Origin: CAVURS01 sp963795385
GTDB lineage: Bacteria > Actinomycetota > Actinomycetes > Actinomycetales > CAVURS01
Assembly (NCBI GenBank): GCA_963795385.1
Contig: CAWCHK010000014.1
Location: 558,001-622,000 of the forward strand
Direction of reading: 5' to 3'
DNA length: 64,000 nt
Shown here: positions 9,778 through 18,770 of the stretch, in pieces
Position numbering within the stretch: the first letter of the stretch is position 1
Layout: each line of letters starts with the position of its first letter
Notes under the pieces: generated by a model
What the model was told of the DNA's origin: nothing
Seen by the model: only the letters and a program-made list of their open reading frames with translations
The model's database searches: none
Program-made: the position numbers and the translations under genes

Positions 9778-11832
9778 ATGCGCAGACGGCGCAGCGCACT
9801 ATCGACCCTCCGAGCGGACCGACGTTCCAGCCGGCTCTTGACCGCGGCCGGGGGCGTCGCAGCGGCCGGCTCGGTCGTCGCCGCGCTGCTCGTCGCGCCG
9901 CCCGCCTCGGCCGCGCCCGCCTCGGCCGCGCCCGGCCCGGCGGCGGTCGCAGCGACCCGGCCGCGGCTGCAGGTCGGGTCGTTGACGCTGACCCGGTGCG
10001 ACGTCGTACAGGGCGCGTGGTGCGGCTCACTGCGCCGGGCCTGGGACCCGGCCGGGCTGGTCCGCGGGACCGTCTCCGTCGGCTTCGCCTTCCGGCCGGC
10101 GAGCGACCGGTCCCTGCCGGCGCTGGGGACGCTGGTGCCGCACGAGGGCGGCCCGGGCTACAGCACGACGGGCACCGGCGTCGACTACGCGCAGATGTAC
10201 GGCGACCTGCTCCGGCGGCGCAACCTGCTGCTGGTCGACCAGCGCGGGACCGGGCTGACCGCACCGGTCCGGTGCCCCACCCTGCAGAACCTCGTGACGG
10301 CCTATGCCCCCGCGGCGGCCGCCTGCGCGGCCAGGCTCGGCGACAAGTTCGACCTGTTCGGGTCGGCGCTGAGCGCGGACGACCTGTCGGCGGTCATCGC
10401 CGCCCTGGACCTGGGGCCGGTCGACCTCTACGGGGACTCCTACGGGACCTTCTTCGCCCAGGTGTTCCTCGGCCGCCACCCGGCCCAGCTGCGCAGCGTG
10501 GTCCTCGACTCGGCGTACCCGACGTACGGCGAGGACGCGTGGTACGAGACGCAGACACCGGCGATGACGAGCTCGTTCGAGAAGGCCTGCCAGCGCACGC
10601 CGTCGTGCCGGGCGCTCGGCGGGTCGACCATGGGCCGGCTCACCCAGCTGCTGGACGTCGTCCGGGTGAAACCGTTGCGGGTCAAGGCTTCTGGTGGTGA
10701 CGGCAAGCTGCACCTGGTGACCGTCAACCCGACCGAGCTCGGCTATCTCGCGTTCGCGGCGACGTTCACCCAGGCGATCTACCGCGAGTTCGACCCGGCG
10801 GTCCGCGCGGCCCTGGCCGGCGACCCGGTGCCGATCGCGCGGCTCGTGGGCGAGGAGGACTTCGTGGGTGGCACCGGGCCGGCCGAGGAGTACAGCGAGG
10901 GCCTCGACGCCGCGGTCTCCTGCCAGGACTATCCGCAGCTCTACGACATGACCGAGCCGCCGGCGGTGCGGGCCCGGCAGTACGCCGCTGCGGTCCAGAC
11001 CGAGCAGCGGGACCACCCGGACGTCTACGCGCCGTTCACCCTGCAGGAGTATCTCGGCTCGGGCTTCGGCGAACAGGACTGGTGCCTGCAGTGGCCGGTC
11101 GCCGACCCGGCGCACCGGTCGATGCCGCCGCTACCACCCAGCGGGCACTATGCCGCCGTACCGACCCTGGTGCTGTCCGGCGAGCTGGACTCGATCACGA
11201 CTCCGGCCGAGGGTGCACTGGCCGCCGCGCAGATCCCTGACGCTCGCCAGGTGCTCGTCGCGAACAGCACGCACGTGACCGCGGTCGACGACGTCGACGG
11301 CTGCGGGCGGGCGCTGGTGCAGGACTTCGTGGCGCACCCGGACGCCGCTCTGCCGGCGGCCGACCTCCGCTGCGCCCGCGACGTGCCGCCGGTGCGGGTC
11401 GCGCCGTCGTACCCGATGTCCTTCGAGGCCAACGGTCCGGGCGATGCGCGGACCCGGGCGGCCCGCACCGCCGCGCTGGTCGCGGCCGACGTGATGACGC
11501 GCTGGCAGGAGAGCGTCGCCGGCTTCGGCCCGGGCCTGCGGGGCGGGACCTGGACGTCGTCCGGCGATCGCGTGGTGACGTTGCGGCTCAAGGGATATCG
11601 CCTCACGAAGGACCTCGCGGTCACGGGCACGGTGGTCTGGAAGCGCTACGGCCACCAGGCAACGAGCACGCTGCGGCTGACCCAGGTCGACGGTGCGGGC
11701 GCGGCGGTCGGCACGGCGCACGTCAACGGCACCCTGGGCGGGAGCTGGGACACGAGGGCGGCCGGCGCGCGGGTCCACCTCAGCGGCAGCCAGGGCGGCA
11801 AGGCCGTCAGCTACGGGTTCGTCGCACCCTGA
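9778..11832 (+). CDS. Secreted alpha/beta hydrolase (tripeptidyl-aminopeptidase-like)
   Basis: This 684-residue exported serine hydrolase begins with a basic, Ala-rich signal region (residues 1-46, ending PPASAAPASA). The oxyanion motif HEGGPGYS and the strand motif LLLVDQRGTGLT precede the nucleophile elbow GDSYGT near residue 223. The likely acid is in SGELDSITTP and the His in NSTHVTAV, within a TAP-like C-terminal part. This pattern fits the proline iminopeptidase/tripeptidyl-aminopeptidase group. About 130 extra C-terminal residues (after about 550) form a Gly/Thr-rich beta region not needed for catalysis in shorter relatives; its role is unknown. Peptide hydrolysis outside the cell is inferred from the family. 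Confidence 0.88.
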   Translation: MRRRRSALSTLRADRRSSRLLTAAGGVAAAGSVVAALLVAPPASAAPASAAPGPAAVAATRPRLQVGSLTLTRCDVVQGAWCGSLRRAWDPAGLVRGTVSVGFAFRPASDRSLPALGTLVPHEGGPGYSTTGTGVDYAQMYGDLLRRRNLLLVDQRGTGLTAPVRCPTLQNLVTAYAPAAAACAARLGDKFDLFGSALSADDLSAVIAALDLGPVDLYGDSYGTFFAQVFLGRHPAQLRSVVLDSAYPTYGEDAWYETQTPAMTSSFEKACQRTPSCRALGGSTMGRLTQLLDVVRVKPLRVKASGGDGKLHLVTVNPTELGYLAFAATFTQAIYREFDPAVRAALAGDPVPIARLVGEEDFVGGTGPAEEYSEGLDAAVSCQDYPQLYDMTEPPAVRARQYAAAVQTEQRDHPDVYAPFTLQEYLGSGFGEQDWCLQWPVADPAHRSMPPLPPSGHYAAVPTLVLSGELDSITTPAEGALAAAQIPDARQVLVANSTHVTAVDDVDGCGRALVQDFVAHPDAALPAADLRCARDVPPVRVAPSYPMSFEANGPGDARTRAARTAALVAADVMTRWQESVAGFGPGLRGGTWTSSGDRVVTLRLKGYRLTKDLAVTGTVVWKRYGHQATSTLRLTQVDGAGAAVGTAHVNGTLGGSWDTRAAGARVHLSGSQGGKAVSYGFVAP

Positions 11833-11865
11833 CGCGGGCGCTCGGCCGGTGGCTCAGGCCCGGTG

Positions 11866-13032
11866 TCAGACGAGCGCGCGGACGCCGCGCTTGGCCAGCT
11901 GGTCGGCGATGATCACCCGCTGGATCTCGCTCGCGCCCTCCCAGATCCGCTCGACCCGCAGCTCGCGGGTGAAGCGCTCGGCGACGTTCTCGCGCATGTA
12001 GCCGCGGCCGCCGAAGATCTGCACAGCGCGGTCCGCGCCCCGGCCGGCCATCTCCGAGGCGTAGAGCTTCGCCATCGAGCACTGCGCGTGGGCCACCTTG
12101 CGGTCGACACCCTCGTCGATGGCGCGGGCGACCGCGTAGATCATCGCCCGAGCGGCGAAGAGCTCGGTCAGGCTGTCGGCCAGCATGCCCTGCACGAGTT
12201 GGCGCTCGATCAGGGGCTCACCGCGCACGATCCGTTGCTGCGCAAAGGAAGTCGCCGCCTCGACCAACCGGTCGGCAGCGCCGAGGCAACGCGCCGCGAC
12301 CATCAGGCGCTCGAACCGGAACCACTCGTAGGCGAAGGTCATGCCGTCGCCTTCGGCGCCGACCCGGTTGCCGACCGGGACGCGGACACCCTCGAAGGCC
12401 ACGATCGGGTGCTCGTGCGACAGCGTGTGCGTGTACGCCGGGGTGCGGACGACCCGGACCCCGGGCGAGGGCAGGTCGACGATGAACATCGCGTGCTGCC
12501 CGGCGTACTCGCCGTCGACCAGCCGGGCCTGGACGAAGGCGTAGTCCGCTTCGTTGTACGACGTCACGTGCCACTTCACGCCGTCCAGGACGTAGTCGTC
12601 GCCGTCCCGCCGGGCGGTCGAGGTGATCGCGTCCACGTCCGAGCCGGCGTCCTCCTCCGTGATGGCGTAGCACTCGTGGATCTCCCCGCGGGCGGCCGGC
12701 TCGACCCAGCGCTCCCGCTGCTCCGGCGTGGCAACCTCGGGCAGCCAGGCCGGCGGCGTGTGCATCACCCAGCCGAGGCCGTTGGTCGCGCGGCCGGCCT
12801 GCTCCTGGACGAGGACCTGCTGCAGCATCGTGCAGCCGAGGCCACCGACGTCGACCGGCATGTTGGTGGCGAACAGCCCGAGCTCGATCGCCCGGGCCTG
12901 GTGCTGCGCGGCCATCCCGTCGGGCAGGAACCCGCCGCCGAGCTCGGCCTCCACCTCCAGCGGGATCAGCTCGTCGACGAAGGCCCGGGCCCGGGCCTGG
13001 AGTTCGAGATCCTGCTCGGACAGGCCGTACAT
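11866..13032 (-). CDS. Acyl-CoA dehydrogenase of the catabolic locus
   Basis: This 388-residue FAD enzyme introduces an alpha,beta double bond into an acyl-CoA. The N-terminal helical domain starts MYGLSEQDLELQARARAFVD; the middle has CYAITEEDAGSD, and the C-terminal domain has QIFGGRGYMRE and IWEGASEIQRV, where the Glu aligns with the catalytic base of medium-chain enzymes. The start at 13030-13032 has AGGAG seven bases upstream; a longer reading frame runs into the operator. It is transcribed away from the FAD oxidoreductase gene, and the 78-base gap contains a palindromic operator shared with three other promoters of the locus. The natural acyl group is unknown. Confidence 0.9.
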   Translation of the reverse strand: MYGLSEQDLELQARARAFVDELIPLEVEAELGGGFLPDGMAAQHQARAIELGLFATNMPVDVGGLGCTMLQQVLVQEQAGRATNGLGWVMHTPPAWLPEVATPEQRERWVEPAARGEIHECYAITEEDAGSDVDAITSTARRDGDDYVLDGVKWHVTSYNEADYAFVQARLVDGEYAGQHAMFIVDLPSPGVRVVRTPAYTHTLSHEHPIVAFEGVRVPVGNRVGAEGDGMTFAYEWFRFERLMVAARCLGAADRLVEAATSFAQQRIVRGEPLIERQLVQGMLADSLTELFAARAMIYAVARAIDEGVDRKVAHAQCSMAKLYASEMAGRGADRAVQIFGGRGYMRENVAERFTRELRVERIWEGASEIQRVIIADQLAKRGVRALV

Positions 13033-13076
13033 GGGAGTACTCCTCGCAGCTGTCGAGCGGGTGGGTCCAAAACATT

Positions 13077-13092
13077 GACTGACCATTCAGTC
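13077..13092. promoter_or_regulatory. TetR-type operator, site 1
   Basis: GACTGA-CCAT-TCAGTC is a perfect 6-bp inverted repeat with a 4-bp spacer (extended TTGACTGA/TCAGTCTA). It sits between the acyl-CoA dehydrogenase start (13032) and the FAD oxidoreductase start (13111). Three further copies occur at 16557, 20232 and 23457. On the minus strand the flank reads TAGACT, a possible -10 hexamer, which would let the repressor block polymerase. Confidence 0.85.
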
Positions 13093-13110
13093 TATGCCAG
13101 CGTCAGCCGG

Positions 13111-14322
13111 GTGAACAGCGCCACAACGGCTGACGCCGTCGTCGTCGGAGGCGGCACGGTCGGCGCCTGGACGGCGTGGTTCCTGCGCCGGGCCGGCCTG
13201 GGGCGGGTGGTCCTGCTGGAGGCCGCGACGCTCGGCCAGGGCGCCAGCTCGCGGGCCGCGGGGATGGTGCGGGCCCAGGGTGGCACGCCGACGGCGGTCC
13301 GGCTCGGGCTCTTCAGCCGGGACTTCTACGCCGGGCAGGCAGCCGAGCTCGGCATCGACTCGGGCTTCGTGGCGCAGGGCTATCACATGCCGTCCTTCAC
13401 CGAGGCCGAGGTGACCCAGGCGCACGAGCGGATCGCCATGCAGCAAGGCTGCGGGCTCGAGGTCAGGTGGCTCTCGCCGGAGGAGTTCGACGCGGCCAAC
13501 GTCAACGTCGCGCCGGGTCGCACCATGGGGGCGTCGTACGCCGCCGGTGACGGGTACATCGACCCGCCGCGCAACGTCTTGGCCTACACCACAGCGCTCT
13601 TCACCGCCGGCGTCGAGGTTCGCGAGCGTACGGCGATGACCGGCCTGGTGATCGAGGGCGACCGGGTCACCGGCGTCCGGACGGGCGCGGGGGCGATCGC
13701 GACCGACCGGGTCGTCATCACCGGCGGCCCGCAGCTCGAGGGCATCGGGCGCTCCCTCGGCGCCCTGATCCCGTCGGCGGGCGTGCGCCACCAAGTGGTC
13801 GTGACCGAGCCGCACCCGGACGTCGCGCCGGAGCGGCTGCCGATGGTGTTCGACGTCGTGGCCGGCATCTACTGGCGCCCGTGCGAGGGCGGCGTGATGT
13901 GGGGGATGAGCAACCCCGAGGAGCCGCCGGGAGTCGCCGACGAGTTCGACTGGGGCTACTACGAGAAGGTGCGTGAGCGGGTCGTCGATCTGGTGCCCGC
14001 GATCGGCCGGCTCGGGCTACGCCGGGCCTGGGCCGCCACCATCGACTTCACGCCGGACCACCTGCCGATCCTCGGGCCGCTGCTGCTCGGCGACGGGCCG
14101 GCCGAGGGGCGCCGCCCGATCGCCGGCACCACCGTCGCCGCCGCCGGTGGCCACGGGATGATGTGGGGCCCGGGCGTAGCCAAGGCCGCCGCCGACCTGG
14201 CGTTGACGGGCAGCACCGATCTGGTCGACGCCGTCGAGCTGGGGCTGGACCGCTTCGACGCCGGCGGGCGCTCGCGGCTCGCGGCCGACCCGATCGCCCT
14301 GCCCTTCCCCGAGCGGACCTGA
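13111..14322 (+). CDS. FAD-dependent oxidoreductase (DAO/sarcosine oxidase-like)
   Basis: This 403-residue enzyme belongs to the D-amino-acid/sarcosine/glycine oxidase superfamily. An N-terminal dinucleotide-binding fold reads ADAVVVGGGTVGAWTAWFL, followed by EAATLGQGASSRAAGMV. The C-terminal part has ATIDFTPDHLPILGP and AAAGGHGMMWGPGVAK, typical of the FAD-binding return. Members oxidise the C-N bond of N-methyl or secondary amino acids, so a demethylation or amine-oxidation step is plausible. I chose GTG 13111-13113, directly before the Rossmann strand and 18 bases after the operator. An upstream extension antisense to the dehydrogenase is spurious. Confidence 0.88.
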   Translation: MNSATTADAVVVGGGTVGAWTAWFLRRAGLGRVVLLEAATLGQGASSRAAGMVRAQGGTPTAVRLGLFSRDFYAGQAAELGIDSGFVAQGYHMPSFTEAEVTQAHERIAMQQGCGLEVRWLSPEEFDAANVNVAPGRTMGASYAAGDGYIDPPRNVLAYTTALFTAGVEVRERTAMTGLVIEGDRVTGVRTGAGAIATDRVVITGGPQLEGIGRSLGALIPSAGVRHQVVVTEPHPDVAPERLPMVFDVVAGIYWRPCEGGVMWGMSNPEEPPGVADEFDWGYYEKVRERVVDLVPAIGRLGLRRAWAATIDFTPDHLPILGPLLLGDGPAEGRRPIAGTTVAAAGGHGMMWGPGVAKAAADLALTGSTDLVDAVELGLDRFDAGGRSRLAADPIALPFPERT

Positions 14323-14367
14323 CCGACCCGCACCTGGCCCCCCGCCGCCTGACGGCCACCAGGGGGC

Positions 14368-16518
14368 TCAGCGCGCGCGGGTCACGACGAGGACGTCGAC
14401 GGCCTGCGCGCCGGCCGGCGTGACGATCAGCGGGTTGATGTCCAGCGCGTCGATCGCCGCCCCGAGCTCGACCGCCAGCCCGGACAGCGCGACCATCGCC
14501 GCCACGACCGGCCCCACGTCGGCTGCCGGGCCGCCGCGGAAGCCGTCCAGCATCGCTCGCGCCGCCAGCCGGTCCAGAGCGCGAGCCGCCGTCGTGGCGG
14601 ACACGGGCGGCAGGGCCACCGCGCGGTCGTCGACCAGCTCCACCAGCACACCACCGGCGGCGACCAGCACCAGCGGGCCGAGCAGTGGGTCCCGCAGCAG
14701 CCCGAGCGCGAGCTCGACCCCGGGCGTGGCCGCACCGCAGACCAGCGCGCGCGGCCCGAGCCGGTCGGCCAGGTCCTGGTACGCCGCGGCCACCTCGGCC
14801 GCGTCCCGCAGGCCCAGCCGGACACCGCCGACGTCGCTCTTGTGCTCGATCCCCGGCTCGTCGGTCTTCAGCACCGCGGGCCAGCCCAGGCGCTCGGCGG
14901 CGGCGACGGCCCCGGCCGAGGAGCGGACCGGAGCCACCGGCACCGACGGGATGCCGTAGTCGGCGAGCAGGGCGAAGCCGTCGGCGCCGTCCAGGGGTCC
15001 GGCCGCCAGCCGGGCCAGCCAGCGCTCCTGGCGCACCGGGTCGATCGGCGCCCCCGGGTCCAGCGCCGAGCTCGGCACCGAGGCCGGCCGCGGCTCGCCC
15101 GACCCACGACCGGCGGCGTACGACGCGAGGTGGCCGAGTGCGACCAGCCCGCTGCGCGCACCCTCCAGGACCGGGATCCCCCGGGCCCGCAGAAGCCCGG
15201 CCTGCTCCTGGTCCATGGCCGAGTGCATCGTCGACAGCACCGCGACCGGCAGATCCGTCGCGTCCCAGACCTCTTGCACCGCAAGGGGATAGGCGTCGTC
15301 GCCGTCGAACTCGTGGACCAGGTCGATGGCCAGGGCGACCACCCCCACCGCCGGGTCGTCGCTCATCGCCCGCATCGAATCGGCGAACAGCGTCCGGGTT
15401 TCGGCGCCGGTCCCCCACACGTCCAGCGGGTTGCCCGGCACCAGCCCCGGGTCGAGCAGGCCGGACAGCCGGTCCAGCGTCGGGCCCCCGAGCGCGGCGT
15501 ACGGCGTGCCGAGCTCGTCCGCGAGATCGACGACCATCGCGCGCTCGGCCCCCGAGTCGTGGACGGTGGCGATGCCGGTCGAGCCGGACGGCGCCCGGCG
15601 CCCGGCGGCGAACAGCTCCAGGGTGTCGGCCAGCTCGTCCAGGTCGCGAACCCGCAGGACGCCGTAGGCGTCGAACAGCGCTTCCCAGGCCCCGTCGGCC
15701 CCGGCCAGCGCGCCCGAGTGCGCCGCGACCATGGCCGCCCCCGGGCCGGACGAGCCCACCGTCAGTGCGACGACCGGCACGTCCTGCGCCGCGGCCCGGG
15801 CCAGCGCCGAGCGCAGCAGCTCGGGCGAGCGCATCGTCTCCAGCAGCAGCGCGGCCACCCGGGTCTCCGGCTGGTCGAGGGCGTAGTCGAGGTACTCCGC
15901 CGCCGTGGTCGCGAGCTCCTGCCCCGACGAAACGGCGAGGCTGAAGCCCAGCCGCCGGTGGCTGCGCAGCAGGGCGGAGAACGCCGAGCCGGAGTGCGAC
16001 ACCAGCGCGATCGGCCCGGCCGGCAGCTCCTCGGCCTCGACGTAGCCGATCGCCCGCAGGCCCCGGGTGACGTTGACGAAGCCCATGCAGCCGCCCCCGC
16101 ACAGCGCCAGGCCGGCCTCGGCGACGATCCCCGAGACCGCGGCCCGCAGCGGCTGCCCGTCCGGGGCCGTCCCCACGACACTGCCGAAGGCCACCGCCGC
16201 GCGGTCGCCCCGCCGCGCTGCCGTGGTCAGCTGCTGGTGCAGGGCCGCGTCGGGGACGCCGAGCAGGACCAGGTCGACCGGGCCGTCGATGGCGTCCAGG
16301 GACGGGACGCACCGGCGGCCTTCGATCTCGGCGTAGCGCGGGTTGACCAGGTGCACGTCCAGCGGGCCGGTGCTGCGCGAGACCTCGGAGAGCATCCGGT
16401 GGCCGAAGCTCCCGGCCCGGGCACTGGCCCCGACGACGGCGACCGACCGCGCCTCCAGCATGGCGGCCACCGCAGCGGCCCGGCTGCCTCTACGATCACG
16501 CGCAGGTATTGGCGCCAT
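14368..16518 (-). CDS. Fused ADP-forming acyl-CoA synthetase (acetate-CoA ligase family)
   Basis: This 716-residue protein joins the alpha (CoA-binding, residues about 1-460) and beta (ATP-grasp, about 490-715) parts of NDP-forming acyl-CoA synthetase. A Rossmann-like VAVVGASARAGSFGHRM segment begins the alpha part. The phospho-His motif of the family is visible as AAHSGALAGAD, and the second conserved His in the ATP-grasp part as GIEHKSDVGGV, so both residues of the phosphate relay are retained. It would activate a carboxylate of the pathway to its CoA thioester, or run in reverse to make ATP. It diverges from the tetR gene with a shared operator in the 106-base gap. The substrate is unknown. 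Confidence 0.88.
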   Translation of the reverse strand: MAPIPARDRRGSRAAAVAAMLEARSVAVVGASARAGSFGHRMLSEVSRSTGPLDVHLVNPRYAEIEGRRCVPSLDAIDGPVDLVLLGVPDAALHQQLTTAARRGDRAAVAFGSVVGTAPDGQPLRAAVSGIVAEAGLALCGGGCMGFVNVTRGLRAIGYVEAEELPAGPIALVSHSGSAFSALLRSHRRLGFSLAVSSGQELATTAAEYLDYALDQPETRVAALLLETMRSPELLRSALARAAAQDVPVVALTVGSSGPGAAMVAAHSGALAGADGAWEALFDAYGVLRVRDLDELADTLELFAAGRRAPSGSTGIATVHDSGAERAMVVDLADELGTPYAALGGPTLDRLSGLLDPGLVPGNPLDVWGTGAETRTLFADSMRAMSDDPAVGVVALAIDLVHEFDGDDAYPLAVQEVWDATDLPVAVLSTMHSAMDQEQAGLLRARGIPVLEGARSGLVALGHLASYAAGRGSGEPRPASVPSSALDPGAPIDPVRQERWLARLAAGPLDGADGFALLADYGIPSVPVAPVRSSAGAVAAAERLGWPAVLKTDEPGIEHKSDVGGVRLGLRDAAEVAAAYQDLADRLGPRALVCGAATPGVELALGLLRDPLLGPLVLVAAGGVLVELVDDRAVALPPVSATTAARALDRLAARAMLDGFRGGPAADVGPVVAAMVALSGLAVELGAAIDALDINPLIVTPAGAQAVDVLVVTRAR

Positions 16519-16556
16519 GCAAACGGTTCCCTACGCGGTCGTCCATCGGTATCGTT

Positions 16557-16572
16557 GACTGACTGTTCAGTC
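16557..16572. promoter_or_regulatory. TetR-type operator, site 2
   Basis: GACTGA-CTGT-TCAGTC repeats the 6-bp arms and 4-bp spacer of site 1 with the same TTGACTGA/TCAGTCTA flanks. It lies between the acyl-CoA synthetase start (16518) and the tetR start (16625), which suggests autoregulation as well as control of the synthetase. Confidence 0.87.
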
Positions 16573-16624
16573 TACGGAGACGGCCGGTCCACGGACAAGC
16601 AGGCACCTCGGAGGGGTACGGCCC

Positions 16625-17293
16625 ATGGTCAAAGCGGCGCACGCACCACAGCAGGCGAAGGACCACGCCGTGCCGGAGGTCGCGAGCGGCCCCGACGTAC
16701 GGCGCGAGCAGATGCTCCGCGCGGCCGTCGAGGTCATCTGCGAGCGCGGCTTCTCCGACACCCGGATCTCCGACGTCGCCCAGCGCGCCGACGCGAGCCC
16801 GGCCCTGGTCATCTACTACTTCGGCACCAAGGACGGCCTGCTCACCGAGGCCATGCGGTGGTCCGAGGACGAGTTCTACACCCACACCGAGAGTGTGCTC
16901 GCCGGGCAGGACTCCGCGGTGGCCAAGCTGCAGACGCTGGTCAGCCTGACCTGCGTCCGGCAGAGCGACGAGGAGATCCCCGGCGCCTGGGGCATCTGGT
17001 TCGACCTGTGGGTGCAGGCGTTCCGGCACCCCGAGGTGGCCCGCGACCGGATCGCCATGGACCAGCGCTGGCGCGAGGTCATCGGCGGCATCGTCCGCGA
17101 CGGCCAGGCCTCGGGTGACCTGGGCCCCGCCGACATCGAGGACTTCGCCATCACCTGGGGTGCGCTGCTCGACGGGCTGGCGATCCAGGTCGCTCTCGAG
17201 GACCCGGCCGTCGACTCACCGCGCGCGGTGCAGATCGCGATGCGGATGGCGGCCACGCTGCTCGCCTTCGATTGGCCCGTCGCAGCCGGGTGA
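16625..17293 (+). CDS. TetR-family repressor, BetI-like C-terminal domain
   Basis: This 222-residue regulator has an N-terminal helix-turn-helix (about residues 24-72: RREQMLRAAVEVICERGF, then ISDVAQRADASPALVIYYF). Its ligand-binding domain ends in FAITWGALLDGLAIQVALED, a pattern typical of BetI-type TetR C-terminal domains, which often sense choline- or betaine-like ligands or CoA derivatives. The ATG at 16625 has GGAGGGG about eight bases upstream. The divergent promoter holds operator site 2, and the same palindrome occurs at all other promoters of the locus, so this is the obvious local regulator. Repression relieved by a pathway intermediate is inferred. Confidence 0.9.
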   Translation: MVKAAHAPQQAKDHAVPEVASGPDVRREQMLRAAVEVICERGFSDTRISDVAQRADASPALVIYYFGTKDGLLTEAMRWSEDEFYTHTESVLAGQDSAVAKLQTLVSLTCVRQSDEEIPGAWGIWFDLWVQAFRHPEVARDRIAMDQRWREVIGGIVRDGQASGDLGPADIEDFAITWGALLDGLAIQVALEDPAVDSPRAVQIAMRMAATLLAFDWPVAAG

Positions 17294-17361
17294 GCCGAAC
17301 GGGTGGCGCCGGCCCGCTATGTCCCTTGTGACCCATCCGCCTACGGTCGAATGGTCCCAGC

Positions 17362-17387
17362 GGACCGGCCGACAAGCCGGCCGGTCC
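17362..17387. terminator. Hairpin after tetR, possible terminator or leader structure
   Basis: GGACCGGCC and GGCCGGTCC form a perfect 9-bp stem around an 8-nt loop (GACAAGCC). It follows the tetR stop by 69 bases and precedes the small reading frame at 17414. No U-tract is present. Confidence 0.55.
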
Positions 17388-17413
17388 ATCAGGGGAGAGG
17401 GGGGCGGACGACC

Positions 17414-17464
17414 GTGTTCGAACTGGTCATCCACTGGGTCCACGTCACGGGCTCGAAGTGGTGA
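17414..17464 (+). CDS. Possible 16-residue peptide (unconfirmed micro-gene)
   Basis: A GTG-initiated frame encodes MFELVIHWVHVTGSKW and stops. A purine-rich run (GGGGAGAGGGGGG) ends about nine bases upstream. Its stop overlaps a second GTG (17461) that opens a 19-residue basic frame ending at 17520, in a GTGA arrangement that would allow coupled translation. The peptide is hydrophobic and Trp/His-rich. I do not recognise it; it could be a leader peptide, a signalling peptide or chance. Confidence 0.3.
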   Translation: MFELVIHWVHVTGSKW

Positions 17465-17629
17465 GCACGAGGCTCGGAACGACGCGCGAGCGGGTCCGGG
17501 CGCACACGCGCCAGCGCTGAGGACCCGCCGCGGTGACCGCTGCCGTCCGGTGGGCCCGAATCCCGGCCGGGCGGCGGCGCGTCATCGCGGACCCCGCGGT
17601 CGGAGCCCTTGGGCACGGCGAGGCCCGGG

Positions 17630-18766
17630 CTAGGAGACGGCCGCGGTGTCCTCCGCGTCGGCCGGCAGGGCGGGCCGGGTATCGGCCGGCAGCAGGCGGC
17701 AGGCCTCCGGGTGCACGTGCGCCTGCACCGGCGCACCGGGCTGGTACCAGGCCGACGCGGGACCGATCGCGTTCGGCACGGCGGCGAGCAGGGTCTGGCC
17801 GTCGGAGAGCCGGACCACGACGTGGGTGGTCGGGCCCAGGTAGATCACGTGGTCGACCAGGCCGGGGAAGCTGCTGGCTCCGGCCGGTGCCGCGCTGTCG
17901 GTCGGGCCGAGCAGCACCCGCTCGGGCCGGATCACCACCTTGGCCGGGCCGGGCGAGGCGTCCCCGACGGCCTTGAAGGTGAACGGCCCCAGCTGGCAGG
18001 CCACGGCCTGCCCCGAGGGGCCCTGGACCTGGACGTCGACGACGTTGGCCGAGCCGAGGAAGCCCGCGACGTACGCGCTGGACGGCTCGGAGTAGACCGT
18101 CTCGGGCGTACCGACCTGCTCCACCAGCCCGTCGGCCATCACGGCGAGGCGGTCCGACATGGTCAGCGCCTCCTCCTGGTCGTGGGTCACGTAGACGAAG
18201 GTGATGCCGACGGTCTGCTGCACCGACTTCAGCTCGAGCTGTAGCTCCTTGCGCAGCTTGGCGTCCAGGGCCCCGAGCGGCTCGTCGAGCAGCAGCACCG
18301 TGGGTTGCAGCACCAGGGCCCGGGCCAGTGCGACGCGCTGCTGCTGGCCGCCGGAGAGCTGGCTCGGGCGGCGCTTGGCGAACTGCGTCATCCGGACCAT
18401 CTCGAGCGCCTCGTCGACCCGGCGCTTGGACTCGCCCTTGCTCGTCTTGCGGTAGCGCAGCCCGAACTCGACGTTGTGCCACACGTCGAGGAAGGGGAAG
18501 AGCGCGTAGGTCTGGAACACGGTGTTGACCGGCCGCTTGTGCGGCGGGATCGGCGCCAGGTCGGTGCCGTCGAGCAGGATCTGGCCGGTGTCCGGCCGCT
18601 CGAACCCGGCGAGCATCCGCAGCGTGGTGGTCTTGCCGCAGCCGGACGGGCCGAGCAGCGAGAAGAACTCGCCGGCGGCGATGTCCAGGTCGATGCCCCG
18701 GACCGCGGGCACGCCGTCGTACGCCTTGGTCAGCTCGACCAGCGAGATGGCGCCGCCCCCCGTCAT
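17630..18766 (-). CDS. ABC transporter ATPase, PotA-type (polyamine/betaine uptake)
   Basis: This 378-residue ATPase has Walker A GPSGCGKTTT (about residue 40), the signature LSGGQQQRVALARAL, Walker B VLLLDEPLGALD and switch His in VTHDQEEALT. A C-terminal TOBE-type beta domain (about 245-360) is typical of PotA/CysA/ModC importers. It powers the permeases encoded on the opposite strand at 21595-23405. The gene follows the aminotransferase by 4 bases in the same direction, so the ATPase is made from the leftward unit while the binding protein and permeases come from the rightward unit. The single operator at 20232 would control both. Confidence 0.92.
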   Translation of the reverse strand: MTGGGAISLVELTKAYDGVPAVRGIDLDIAAGEFFSLLGPSGCGKTTTLRMLAGFERPDTGQILLDGTDLAPIPPHKRPVNTVFQTYALFPFLDVWHNVEFGLRYRKTSKGESKRRVDEALEMVRMTQFAKRRPSQLSGGQQQRVALARALVLQPTVLLLDEPLGALDAKLRKELQLELKSVQQTVGITFVYVTHDQEEALTMSDRLAVMADGLVEQVGTPETVYSEPSSAYVAGFLGSANVVDVQVQGPSGQAVACQLGPFTFKAVGDASPGPAKVVIRPERVLLGPTDSAAPAGASSFPGLVDHVIYLGPTTHVVVRLSDGQTLLAAVPNAIGPASAWYQPGAPVQAHVHPEACRLLPADTRPALPADAEDTAAVS

Positions 18767-18770
18767 CGGG

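Larger units (their letters stand above)
17294..17629. other. 336-base gap between tetR and the ABC ATPase gene
   Basis: The stretch between the convergent tetR and ATPase genes holds a 9-bp-stem hairpin (17362-17387) and two very small overlapping reading frames (17414-17464 and 17461-17520). The rest shows no recognisable gene or RNA. Confidence 0.5.

Noticed and set aside
11863..13110. A 400-codon N-terminal extension of the FAD oxidoreductase
   Set aside because: It is antisense to the acyl-CoA dehydrogenase, has low-complexity composition, and the FAD-binding strand begins right after GTG 13111.
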